Shown piece after piece: positions 1 through 11,100 of a stretch of 64,000 nucleotides of DNA. Source of the DNA: Polyodon spathula. Taxonomy: Eukaryota > Chordata > Actinopteri > Acipenseriformes > Polyodontidae. Below the pieces are notes generated by a model. It ran no database searches, was not told where the DNA came from, and saw only the letters and a program-made list of their open reading frames with translations. Where the stretch lies: assembly GCF_017654505.1 (NCBI RefSeq), contig NC_054538.1, positions 50,479,489 to 50,543,488 on the forward strand, written 5' to 3'. Positions within the stretch are counted from its first letter, which is position 1, and the number at the start of each line of letters is the position of its first letter. A program made the position numbers and the translations under genes.

Positions 1-278
1 TTTGTAATAATTAACTACTTTTGGGTAATATAATCTTATTAATTTACGAGGACTTTCACAAATCGTCCTAAATTACTGTGTATGACTTTGTACATTTGTT
101 CTTATCGTATAGTGACGGATTATCATAGTTTTTTCAGCAGTCATTATTTTAACATCTAGCTACACCTAGACAAAGGGACAGGATTTAGATGTCTTGATTT
201 ATTCTTTTTCTTTTATTTTTCTTTCAGGACAATAACTTATTTATTTTTTGGATGTCTAATAAATACATATATTCTTAC
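1..278. other. AT-rich non-coding sequence, nothing recognised
   Basis: This is part of PPM1G intron 1 and, on the minus strand, downstream of the THAP exon donor. I see no second THAP exon or known repeat. Confidence 0.5.
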
Positions 279-483
279 CTTGGTGCATACAAATATGTGC
301 TTGTTCCTGTTAACTTTATCTGCATTTCGCTGGTTGTGATGAAGTCCGCACAGCTTCATCCAAATCCTGACGTTTCTTTTTTTGCGACTTTGGTTTAGGA
401 AAAGGGATGAACTTCACCCCTTGAATTCTCTCGGGATACCTTGTGTCTGAGTTACAAGTACCCCAGGCACATCTTTTTACCAT
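279..483 (-). pseudogene. THAP-domain exon (frameshifted) with intact splice donor
   Basis: Read on the minus strand, a Met at 483-481 begins MVKRCAWGTCNSD, followed by GVKFIPFPKP. This is the start of a THAP zinc-finger domain (C-x4-C, then the GVxFxPFPKP signature). After SQKKK the frame shifts by one base and resumes with the family-like WMKLCG and IFVCTK, which supplies the third zinc Cys. A canonical GTAAG donor on the minus strand follows at 278-274, where THAP genes often interrupt before the His-Phe. The continuous frame starts further upstream at 567, but the family usually begins at the MVKRC Met. THAP domains occur in host transcription factors and in P-element- or ISL2EU-type transposases; which this was cannot be decided here. 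The frameshift suggests a relic. Confidence 0.6.
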
Positions 484-684
484 TTTATAGGTAGGATCTA
501 AGATTTTATTGATTCTCTGACTGGCGTCTCGCTGTTTTCCAATGGCACTTTTTCGTTTGTTGGACAAAACAACAGTAACTAGGGTGGTCGGAGTCCCAAC
601 ATAAGGTCAATTGTCAGATCATCCAGTCTGGGGCACACTGTTCCCTTTGCAGTGTGCCCTCACAGGTCGGGAGGGAGATTTATA

Positions 685-971
685 ACGTTAGGTTATTACC
701 TTAACCCTGGTTCCCTGAAAGAGAATGACAACCATTATCGAATGGGAAAAGAGCACTCTCTGACTGTCAGTCACTGAGCATATATAAAAAAGCTGCCCTA
801 TCAGGACCCTGCTGTGAGGGGGAAGTCCCTCCCACCTCCTGTTGTATAGGGAGGTCCTCACGGTAACATGTCCCCATTTTCTTTCGACATGACATGGGGA
901 CATGACCTCGGCGGGTAATGGTTGTCATTCTCTTTCGGGGAACCAGGGTTATGGTATATAACCTAACGTTC
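685..971. repeat. DIRS copy A terminal inverted repeat pair
   Basis: The arm at 685-740 (AACGTTAGGTTA...CCTGGTTCCCTGAAAGAG...) is the near-perfect inverted complement of 913-971, about 55 bases each with roughly 170 bases between. A further direct-type copy of part of the arm starts at 968 (AACGTTCCCTTTCAATGGAA). A terminal repeat beside an internal complementary region is characteristic of DIRS1-type elements. Confidence 0.7.
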
Positions 972-3900
972 CCTTTCAATGGAATGACAACCATTACCGA
1001 ATGGGAAGCTGTAACAAAGCTGTCGTGGTGCCAGATTACTGACAGTACAGCCTCATGGCGATAGCCACAGAGCCCACTTGACGCCTAAGGGCATGCTGCC
1101 TGCAACGCCCTAGTGCGAAGAGAGGTCTTGCACGGTTTGCCACATAATGGTGGTAGAAACCTGGTAAACGTCTGACTACCTGTCCATGTAGCAGCATTGG
1201 AAAGCTCATCCAAGGAAGCGCCATGAAGTCGCTTGACCCCTGGTAGAATAGGCCTTGATGTCCCCTGGCAAGGGGGAGTCCGTCTGTTCATACACCAAGC
1301 GTATAGCATCTGCCACCCAGTGCACTAGACGTTGCTTCGATAGGGCCTCGCCTCTAGAGCGGGAACCATAGCAGACAAACAGCTGTTTGGACTGTCTCCA
1401 GGACGCCATCCTATCCAGATAACAGTGCAGAGCCTGAACTGGGCAGAGTGTGTGCTGTCTACGGTCCTCCCCTGACTCATGCGGGGGAGGTATGAAAGTT
1501 TCCAAAACCACTGATTGGTTAATATGGAATGAAGATACCACCTTTGGCAAAAAGGCTGGGGATTTGTTTTTAATGTTACCCGCGAGTCATTTCCAGTAAA
1601 AGCCATACATGTGTCAATGGACAGTGCATGAAGCTCGCTTACTCATCAGACGTAGACGCAATGGCTATTAAAAACGCAACCTTCAAGGAAACATGGCAAA
1701 GTTCCGCTGATGCCATGGGCTCAAATGGGGGACCTGTAAGGATCTGCAGTACCAGTTCTAGATCCCACTTGGGGACCATACTTTTCATGGGAGGACAGAG
1801 CCTCCGAGCCCCTTTTAATAAATTGCACTGCCAGGAAATGTGCCCCAGGGGACAGAGTCAGTTTTGTCGTGGCACACTAATATTGCTGCCAGGTGTACCT
1901 TCAAAGTGGACACTGATTTTCCTGCATCAAACAGATGTTGTAAGAAGGTTAGTATCATCTCAATAGGACAGGTCACAGGATCGTGACCTCCGGCAATGCA
2001 CTAGTCTTGGAAAACTTTCCACTTGTATGAGTACTGGGCTCTAGTGCTCTGCACTCTAGCAGAGTGTAGCGTTTCTACCACTGCATCTGGCAAACGATGT
2101 CTAAATAGAAGGCTCCGTTCAATGACCAGACTCAGAGTTGGAGCTGGGCTGGGTTCAGGTGCCATAATAGCCCCTGTGCTTGGCTCAGGAGGTCTTTGCG
2201 CAGCGGGAGCTGCCACGGTTGACCCGACAACATGTCGAAGAGGATAGCAAACCAGGGGTTCCCCTGCCATCTGGGTGCAACCAGCAGAACCTGTGCTGTC
2301 TCCACCCTGATCCTGTCTAGTGTCAGGGGTATTGATGGATACAAAAGCCCCTGTGGCAAAGGGGTGAGCTAGCGCATCTACTCCCATGGGGAACCATAGG
2401 GGCAATGAGTGGACTCGGCTGTGGCAAAGGGGTTGACCTGTACAAAACCGAGAATTTGGAGGCGACCTCCGTAGCCTTGTGGGACCTCTCAAGGCTCACA
2501 TCAATGGTCTTCCCAAATGTCTGCCCCGGTGTAATGTGGGCATCCAGTAACGCCACCCTCTCGGTCTCCACGACCTTGTCTTGTGTCAGCCACAAATGCT
2601 GGCGAGCGGCCACCAGTGACCTTCCTGATGCCTGGCCCAACTCCCCTATTAGGTCGATCATCACCCTTGCTACCGCTTGAGCTCCCCTGTCTGCCTCTGT
2701 GGATCTCTACTGCAGCCTTTCTGCTAACTGGGTTTGATAGAGCACCAGTATAGCCATGGCGTTCGCAGCTCTTACTGACATCGCTGCCGATGCGTATGCC
2801 TTCTTGAGCATGGCATACGTTCTGCAAGGCTTAAAGGGCAGGTTGGGTCCTTATCCCTCTTGGAGAAGGTGGAACCTTGCACCATACCGTGACCGTGTCC
2901 CTGATAGTGAGGAATGTGCCTAGGCCTGCTTCTTGGGCTCCTGCAGTTTGCAGTAGAGACTGCTGTTCTGGAGGCTGAGGGTGCAGGTGCTGGGTTGCAC
3001 CAGGAGGAGTGCACCAATTCGAGGAAGTCCTGGCACAAAGGGAGGGCTTTCTGTGGGTGCCCTTTTTGTTTGAGGAATTGGTTCCCCTTTCCCTCCTGTT
3101 CTGCCAGCCAGGTAACATCCGTGGCTGCAGCTGCATGCTGCATTAGTGCCCAGAACTCTTCCCTCTGCGACACATGCGGCAGGGGCGGTAAGTAGCCCCC
3201 CGATGGAAATGGCTGTGTCCGAGACATCTGACCTTGATGCCGTCAAGGACAGCTCGTCTGAGTTAGGAGGTCTAGGTGCTGGGGATGGGGAATGAGATTG
3301 TGAAAGTTGGGGCTGCCCGGTGGTAGGGGGCAGTCTACCCTGCGATTTCAGTAGGGTCTCCAGCATAGTTTGCTGAGACCTCACAGTCTCTGCCAACTCC
3401 TGGAAGCGCCGCTCAGCCGAGCTTGCATGCCTCCGAGGCGACTGTGACCGTGAACGTCTGCGCTTGTGTGGGGAAGGAGAGCAGTACCTGCGCGGTGACT
3501 GCCTGTCCCTTGGTGAGTGCCCCCTCGAGCGGTACCGCTTCGGCAGTGACCAACTCGCATCCCCTGAGAGGTGCCTGCGTCTCTGTACCGATTGGTGGGG
3601 CAGGGGAGGGTGACCCAGGAGAGCTCCCTGGTCACTGTAGTGGGTGTCCTAGAGGACCTCTACGGAGGACCTTGGACCACTGACCTAATTTTCCCATGGC
3701 TCTGGGGATAGGGCTGCTCTCCTTCTCGAGAAGTTCCTGCACAGAGAGCAGTCCAACTCGCCTGCCATGCGGCCAACGCACTGGTCTGGCCAATCTCGCA
3801 AGAGGGATCGAAACCAACTCTAGTCAGTAAACCAGAGACGGGAAGCTGTGTCAGCTTGCCGACCACGAAGCTCAGCTTGAAATGTTTATTTTATTGTTCA

Positions 3901-4110
3901 TGTATTGTTGTTTACACAAATTCTGGCTGGTTTATGGAGTTGGGGGTTACAGCCTGTGGGTAATAAATAGTTATGAATTACTACCTGTAATAATGAATGT
4001 ACTCATGTACACACATTGTCTTCACTAAAGTTCCAATTTAAAGACGGTACGTTTCACTGTAGCTCTTGGGATAAAATTGCTAGCTAGGTGGCTACATTTT
4101 AATTAGTAGT
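685..4110 (-). mobile_element. DIRS-like retrotransposon, copy A (internally deleted)
   Basis: Read on the minus strand from about 4110 to 685. A leader (about 4110-3870) resembles sequence near DIRS B at 31380-31510. A gag-like region follows at about 3850-2440 (DELSLTASRSD; RQHLWLTQDKV, which resembles [10 protein letters not shown] in copy C). Next come the end of the RT/RNase H polyprotein (VDALAHPF, about 2390) and the start of the recombinase (STRAQYSYKWKVF, about 2050). A tyrosine-recombinase region (1600-1040) has LFVCYGS, YSTRGQATSW and NAATWTG...FTRFYHHY, consistent with the Arg and Tyr catalytic motifs. The reverse transcriptase is absent: gag joins the later part near 2400-2440. 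Several frames and stops interrupt it, so it is defective. DIRS elements integrate through the recombinase and lack classical LTRs. Confidence 0.75.
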
Positions 4111-7100
4111 GGGAGAAAACCACTTTAGCAAATCCCATAGAATCTGCCAGAACTAACGAACGCTAAATCTACTAGGTTGGATACTACTTAGAGTATAAAT
4201 ACAGAAACGAGTAAATCAGATTTTTTTTTTTTTATTATTATGTAACACCAGGTTACAGACATTGAGTCCCAAACTTTAAATGTGTTACTGTTTATCGGTA
4301 AAAATAAAACTTTATTATGAATATATTGTGCGTGTGTATATATGTGTATGTAAATGTGTATATAAATATTTATATATTTGAGTGACTGAGATGACAAATA
4401 AAAGAAAGAGAAGTCGCTGTCTTCTTGTTTTAGAGTCCAGATAAGTATAGTTTATTGAAGATAGTTGCAAAGTTACAACCAGACATCTTAAAGGTTACAC
4501 GGTGACAACAGTTTGCAGGTATCCTCTTTCCAAACACTGATCAGAGCAATACAAAGAACATTTCAGTATTTTCAGTTTAATTGCAGTCTCTCAATTAAAC
4601 CTTAAACCAATCAGACAAAGACACAAATCTCTTATCAGTTGGTTAACTGTCCATTTGTCTTAACCAGCGTTCCCTTTAAGGCTAAAATGCGCACATTTTT
4701 CGCAGTAACTGGCAACAACCTTCGTACTCAGTTCACTAACTTTTGCAAGTTATCATAAATATCAATCTCAAATCGAGACTCCAGCCTCTCGAAGTAAACC
4801 TATTTTGAGACCATTCATACAAAGCATTAAGTCATTTTTGTCTGTCTTGCAGCTGATTCTCCCTCTGTAAAAATGCACGTCACATTAGTGCAGAGCTCAC
4901 TCGGGCACCAGCGAATCTACTGATACAGGGTGGGCAAAGCAGGTCACTGGCTGCTCATGAACTTTACAGTTTTTAACTCTTTGCATAATTGAATACTAAA
5001 ACCAGTAAAGCACAATCTTCCGTCATTATTTAGAAGTATAAATAATCCGGTAAACATAAGTAAAAATCACAATACTCACACTTTGATGTTTTTTGTGTTA
5101 TTTCCCTTTCAAAAAAACGACCATTTCAGAAATCATCTCAAGCGTTTTGAAACTGGTAAAAATATAATCAGCACATTAGTCAAACACAAATTTAAGTGTA
5201 TAGTAATTGAATACCATGGCCATTATTTTTTTGTGAGTTTATTCATCATGTAACTTCACTCCATGTCTCTGCTGAAACTCAACATGGCGGCTGCACCAAC
5301 GAAGAAAAAAAAGCAATGTTTCAGAGCTAAAAAATCTTACCTATATGAGGATGGTGTGATAGTTTTCTTACAGGTTTGCTGTAATTTGCGTGAACATGTA
5401 CGAGTCAATACCATTAAATATACTACCAGTTGTAAACACGTAGAGAATAAGAAAGCAAATAAGACGACAACAATGGCAAAGCACTTCATTCTATGCTAAA
5501 ATTCAGTGAAAAACTAAGACCTAAGATACTGTGCTCAAGGCACAGCTTTCCAGAAGTAAGTAAGCTAAATTAATTGCATATTTCATTATTGTTTAGTTTA
5601 TTTCTTTCCATGCTGCCTTCCTTTAATGAAGCTATAATTAGCAATTTTAAACCATGGCCGTTTGTTATTTAAATGATATTTTCTGATGACGAAGAAATGA
5701 GCTAAAAACTATTTTTTAGCTATACAATCCTTAAAGGAAATTGATCACTTTACTGTGTAAAGGATGTAGTAACTGCACTACACACTGTTGGGTTCATAAA
5801 GACATTCTGTCTGGAGACACGCTTCTTTTTAAATCTTGCAAATAACACCGCAGAATTAGGAAAGAAACAGTTGAGAGGATTAATTAAAAGGGGCGCTATT
5901 TAAATTAAAATTGGGTAATACATAGCAGTGAATCTGTTTTAGAGCAACAAGTCAGTCAACACGCCTTTTATCAGTGTTTCATATTTTATTCTGGTTATTA
6001 TAATGCCAGTAAAACGCTAAACTTAATTTGCAATATTGTACATAGGAGTACTCTCACATGACATTGCTGCACTGTTACTAAACTGTTTCATATTTATTGT
6101 AAATGCCAGCAATAAGCTAAACAGGTATTTTCAAAACACCTTTAATTTGTAGAGTGAACTACTGTGTTAGTGGAAGACTGTAAACATGATTCTCACAACT
6201 GTGCTGGACATTTGGTTTTCTGAACTGTTGTAATATAATTCCTAGGTTTTCCTGCTTATTTTAATGCCAGCAGTGAGCCAAGTGATGTCTATAAACATTG
6301 AGAGGTTTGAAGTGTCTTCAGGTGCTTTACTATCTATTACAGCAACAAGTCTGATTTGAAAAAAAAAAAAAATTGTGGTAATATTAAATTTACTTTAACT
6401 ATCAACACTGAATTTGTTCAGTGCCATATTTAATTATTAATATGTTGATAGAGTTGGAACAAATGGAATTGGTCATTTTTGAAAAATGGAATTTGGTAAT
6501 CCCAAGATGCCAGAAGGTAGTGCAGACGTCAGTGTTTTATGCAGTAGTTATAAAGCAATTTTATGCAGGCCACCAGTTAAGCATGCAGTCTATATCTGAT
6601 AAAACCAACAGGGCTGCATAGGATCAGAGGATAACTCAAAATCAGAGGCAGAGCCACAATAAATGTCTTGTTTAAGTCTAAAGTAAACTGTAAAATTGTT
6701 GAAATATTGTTTCAAAATTGTGTAGTGCAACAAAAACATATTAAAAGGGTTAATGCATGGCCGAAGGTTTCTCACTGATATTATACACTTTCTCAGTCAA
6801 AACGGCAAGTTTCTCAGTATCTAAAAAGCTGAGAGGGGACCCTGATTATGATTAATGTTGCATTCAATGCAAATTTAAGTGGTTGCGGGGAAAAGAAAAC
6901 CCAAGACGGAGTTGTTCTCATTTTCAACTGATGAAGGGACCTACCCACAATTATAGCAGCACTGTGTTATTTCAGTATACGTCCCCAAAGTCTTAGATAT
7001 AACTCCAGCTCATTCTGAATGTTTGCAGAATGGACACATATAAAATAAACTAGCAAATGAGATTCAGAAATTGTGTATTTCCTTTCGGAATGAGGTCATG

Positions 7101-7553
7101 TCAGAAGGGAACAAATTCCAGCTGTTATAACACTCTAAGCAGAACTCACTGAAACGTAACTGAGCTCACTGCCCATAACATACAGACTCCTGAGCTTCTT
7201 GCAGCCTTCTATGGTTTCACTGTTTATCTAGACATGCTTGTTTCCTTGGTTTACAGCACAGTGCGTATCTGGGAAATGCAGTTTCCTTACCGAAATTCAC
7301 ATAATGACATCACTCAATTTCTCTGGCAGTCAATTTAATGCTGTTTTTATCGCCATCAGGTATATGTAGGTTGCAAATGGAGACCTGGAGATAGGATTTC
7401 TGCCATGCTGAGTCTGCTACATACAAATGTTTTTTATATAAAAAGTTTAAGCAATGATGAGCGCAGCAGAATATTTTGGTTCAGTGGAAAGCTTCCCACA
7501 CGCCATATCTAATCTGCGGCACGGCACAGTATACCGTAGTTATTAAAACCAAT

Positions 7554-7556
<3 letters not shown>
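4111..7556 (+). other. PPM1G intron 1, no gene recognised
   Basis: AT-rich intronic DNA. A short degenerate repeat built around 'aatgccag..a..gctaaac' occurs three times (about 5977, 6083 and 6247). A TA-rich low-complexity patch lies at 4325-4380. I found no PPM1G first exon, CpG-island-like stretch or transposon protein here. Confidence 0.5.

Positions 7557-7590
<34 letters not shown>
7557..7590 (+). repeat. Poly-C tract (34 C)
   Basis: An uninterrupted run of 34 C bases. Long homopolymers like this are prone to sequencing and assembly length errors. Confidence 0.95.
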
Positions 7591-7617
7591 ATCTGTCAGA
7601 TAACTTAGGAATTTACT

Positions 7618-7683
7618 GAGCCTGTACACAATGTTTCTGTGCTTTAGGATGAGCCTGTACACAATGTTTCTGTGCTTTAGGAT
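7618..7683 (+). repeat. Exact 33-bp tandem duplication
   Basis: The unit beginning GAGCCTGTACACAATG and ending TTTAGGAT occurs twice head to tail (7618-7650, 7651-7683) with no difference, indicating a recent duplication or an assembly artefact beside the poly-C tract. Confidence 0.95.
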
Positions 7684-7815
7684 TTGTTTAATACTTGCCC
7701 CCCACACACACCTTTGGGTAGTGTACTAACAAACATAGGCTACTGTATTTTTATGAATGAATTTGTTGATTAAAAGCAGATAAATCTATTTTAAAAAAAG
7801 AGAGAATTCTGCTAC

Positions 7816-7948
7816 CTGTATTAAATGCTATTTTTTAATTTTACTTTTTTTTTTTTTCCTTTTACATATTCTAGGAATGGGACTGGATCCAAGTTTTTTA
7901 TTTTTTAAAAAAGGAACCTAATTTCAGTTTAAATAGCATTTAATACAG
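7816..7948. repeat. Short inverted repeat upstream of exon 2
   Basis: CTGTATTAAATGCTATTT (7816-7833) is the exact reverse complement of 7931-7948. The arms lie 97 bases apart, about 110 bases upstream of PPM1G exon 2. This could be a small MITE or a potential stem in the pre-mRNA. Confidence 0.85.
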
Positions 7949-8058
7949 CAGGGGAATGTCTTTAAGATTTAAGAATAAAAGTTCACTGCTTTTTTAGTGT
8001 TAGTATGTGTACTTCTGTACAAAAAATAAATCCATGAACTGATATTTTTAACTTGCAG

Positions 8059-8128
8059 GATGCCCATAACTGTATTCCAGAGCTGGATGAGGAAACGGCC
8101 ATGTTTGCAGTTTACGATGGACATGGAG
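8059..8128 (+). CDS. PPM1G: PPM1G coding exon 2 (DAHNC...DGHG)
   Basis: An acceptor ...acttgcag ends at 8058 and a donor gtacat starts at 8129. The exon enters in phase 0 and encodes 23 residues plus one base, from [10 protein letters not shown] to AVYDGHG. DGHGG is the PP2C metal-binding motif; the second Gly is completed by the next exon. The Asp that opens the exon belongs to the family's MED motif, whose Met-Glu must come from the missing exon 1. This is the first exon recognised in the window, so everything before it is intron 1. Confidence 0.95.
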
Positions 8129-11100
8129 GTACATACATGATTAGTTTATTGAAATAATCTTAACTAATAATAGTATCCCTATTGGAATCCATGTAGAAGT
8201 TGCGCACTTGGTTCCACTGTCGTACTTGATCATCTCAGTTTTGGTGGTGGTCTCTCCCAATTATAAATGTTTTACAGATTAATTTTATTGAAAAATAGTT
8301 CTGGGTTGCAAGAGAAATGTTTCTCAACTTAATTGGTGTGTTATATTTTAAATTTTAAACTGCTCCATGCAAGGGTTTGTGAATTGTTTTTTTTTATGGA
8401 TTAAGCTACTCTACCAGGAAGGTGTGTGGGTGTTTATGTGCAAATCCAACATCTGTGGTAAGAATTTACTGTTTTATAAACGCAATACAGTTCTCGTACC
8501 GATTATCAAGTACATGTTTAGAGAAATATATTTCTTTAATTCAGTATGGAAGTAAAAAAGACTGCGTAGTTTTGTAAGTAGTAAGAAACTAGCTTGTCTG
8601 AAATGAAAAGCGATATCTTAATCTCTTTTAGTTGTAAATCACATTCATCACTGGTGATCACTAGTAAGAAAATCGATGCAAGTATAGCTCCTGAAATAAT
8701 TTAGGAGTGTGAGCTTTTTGGGGAAGTGAAATTGAGGGACGCTTCTTGATGTTATTGCAAATATTGGGGCGTGTTAACCCATTTTAGTTGTATTGTTTTA
8801 TAATGTGCCACTAGGTGGCGAACGCATTTTCATTACTATTCTCATGCTGATTGCCCTCTTCAGTACTTATGTCCATTGACTGTCGCTGGATGGTTAGTTA
8901 GCCTAGGTGGGCCTATACTTGTAATTCCTGGACAGCGTTTTGCATTGTGTGTAACTGCTGTCTGATGTGTGAAAGCATTGGCAAAAAGGTACTTTGTAAT
9001 CACCATACTATTGACGAATGACATGTGAAATTATTCGCAGCACAACTAAATCAAACCCTTCCAGGTGCCGAGCCAACCACAGGGAGGATAAGCACAGCAG
9101 ATAGTTAGTTATTAATGTGTCACTGTTTACTGCTTTATCATTATTCCAGATCGAATTGATTTCAGCAAGCAAGGTGCAGAGGACAAAGAAGCACTCTTAA
9201 CTTCGTATGTCAAGGAAATTTGGAACAAAAACAAACATGTGTTTCAGGGTTCTTCCCAGGCCTTTTCAGCCAGGCATGCTGCCCGGCTGAAAAAAAACCT
9301 GATCCGCCCGTCTTGCAGATGTTACGGTGCCTTTAACAAAAAGCAGCAGAGTAGATAACGTGTATTTGGGTGAAAAAAAAATCTTGGAACCACATGGCAG
9401 CTGTGTTATGTCTTGACACAACATTTAACCATTCAGAGAGTTGAAAGGGCGGGTTTTATGTTTTAAGCCTTTCGGAGGCTAAAACGTTAATGACTGCTAA
9501 AAAAAAATAGGATTTATTTTCAAAACAAAAATAGTGGCAATGGATGCAGGGTTTTCAAAATAAGTTGGCAATCAGTGCAATCCACTGCCTAATATTATGC
9601 TTGTGCCGGCTACTTTATTTTTGTTTTATAAAGATTTTTGTTTTCAGGGTATTATCATTGTCCATTTTTTATCGTATTATTGTACTGTAAGTTTATATAT
9701 AGTGCATAATAGCGATACATATGCACCAAAAAAAGCTCATATTCCTTTTGTTTTGATATCTTAGATATGTACTCGGGTGCTTGTGAGAAATATTGGTGGT
9801 TCATGTATAGAGGCTGCACACCTTTAAGAAGAAAGGCATGATGGGATATCAGCTGAACACTTGTCATCTGACGTACAAATGCTTAAGTGCAGAGGGGCTG
9901 GATTATTACACTCTGGTTTCATGCAACAGTTATGATGGTGACCACACATGCGAGTACTGTTGTGTAAGAAAATGGTTAAAATGAACAGTTGCATTAAAAA
10001 AAAATGTAGTCTGCTTTGGGTATGACTGCTCACAGTCCTTCCTGCAGTGTTTCATTGCCGCTCTGATTTTTGCTTGCAGTGCCATTGCGAAGGCTGTCAG
10101 GGCTCTGACAATGGGCTTTCTCCAATCTTAGGGCTGTGTTTGGTTAAGTCAGAAGGTATATATGTGGGCACCCCTATATATTGCTTCTTTTAGTAACTGT
10201 GTAGGTCACAGACCTACCAATGTTATTGGCGAACGAGGTTACCGGTAGTGCACCATACCGTATGCTCCGTACCGTGCCTTGTGCACCGTACTTTGGGTAC
10301 AGTACCGTGTCTACAGTACTAGGTGCATTGTACAGTGTATACTGTACCGTGTGCTCCATACAAGTGTACCACACCGTACTGTGTGCACTGCATCGTGTGT
10401 ACAGTACTGTGTACTGTACAAAATTACTGTACAGTACTGTACTAGTGCTTGGGCACCGTGCAGGTACTTAAGAGTAACTAAGGTTAAATGGTACCATCCC
10501 TGGTCCAGTACCAGCGAACCTGGTTTGAGTCTTGCGCCATTTTTATCTTGCCTGTAACAACTGTACAGCGGCATTGCTGCTTGTTTTGTCTGAGATGGGT
10601 TTTTGTTACAAGTACTGTGTACTGTATATAGGAGTTGCAGCGTTGCTGCTTGAGGAGATGCGTCCCATCTTGGCTGGGGCATTGCCTAGAATAGTGGGTT
10701 GGTGGGGTGGTGCTGTGCTGTCCCTGTGCTACAGGCACTGAACCGGTACCAAACCAACCTGTACAGTTCCGGTATAGTCCTTGTTCTGACCTGCTACCAA
10801 CCGTGGTTTTACAATCCCCAATCTCATACTGAGCAGCCTTGTTGACAGTGCATTTGTTGTGTTAGCAATCTGAGGCAGTAAACTTGTTATTCAAGTATTG
10901 TTATTACTGCACTGTGTTTACTTTTCCTTTTTAAACTGCTGAAGGGTGGGGGCTCCCGAGTGGCACATTCAGCAAAGGCGCTCCACATGGATGTGCCCTA
11001 TAGCCTGGGGATCACAGGTTCGAGTCCAGGCCATGTCACTGCAACCGTGACCGGGAGCTCCTAGGCGGCGGCGCACAATTGGCAGAGTGCTGCCCAGGTA

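Noticed and set aside
4188..4397. 69-codon minus-strand frame rich in Tyr/Ile/His
   Set aside because: It is a translation of TA/TG low-complexity DNA.
5263..5499. Frame beginning MSLLKLNMAAAPTKKKKQ as a PPM1G first exon
   Set aside because: It shares nothing with the PPM1G N-terminus and would not join exon 2 with a proper donor; no domain was recognised.
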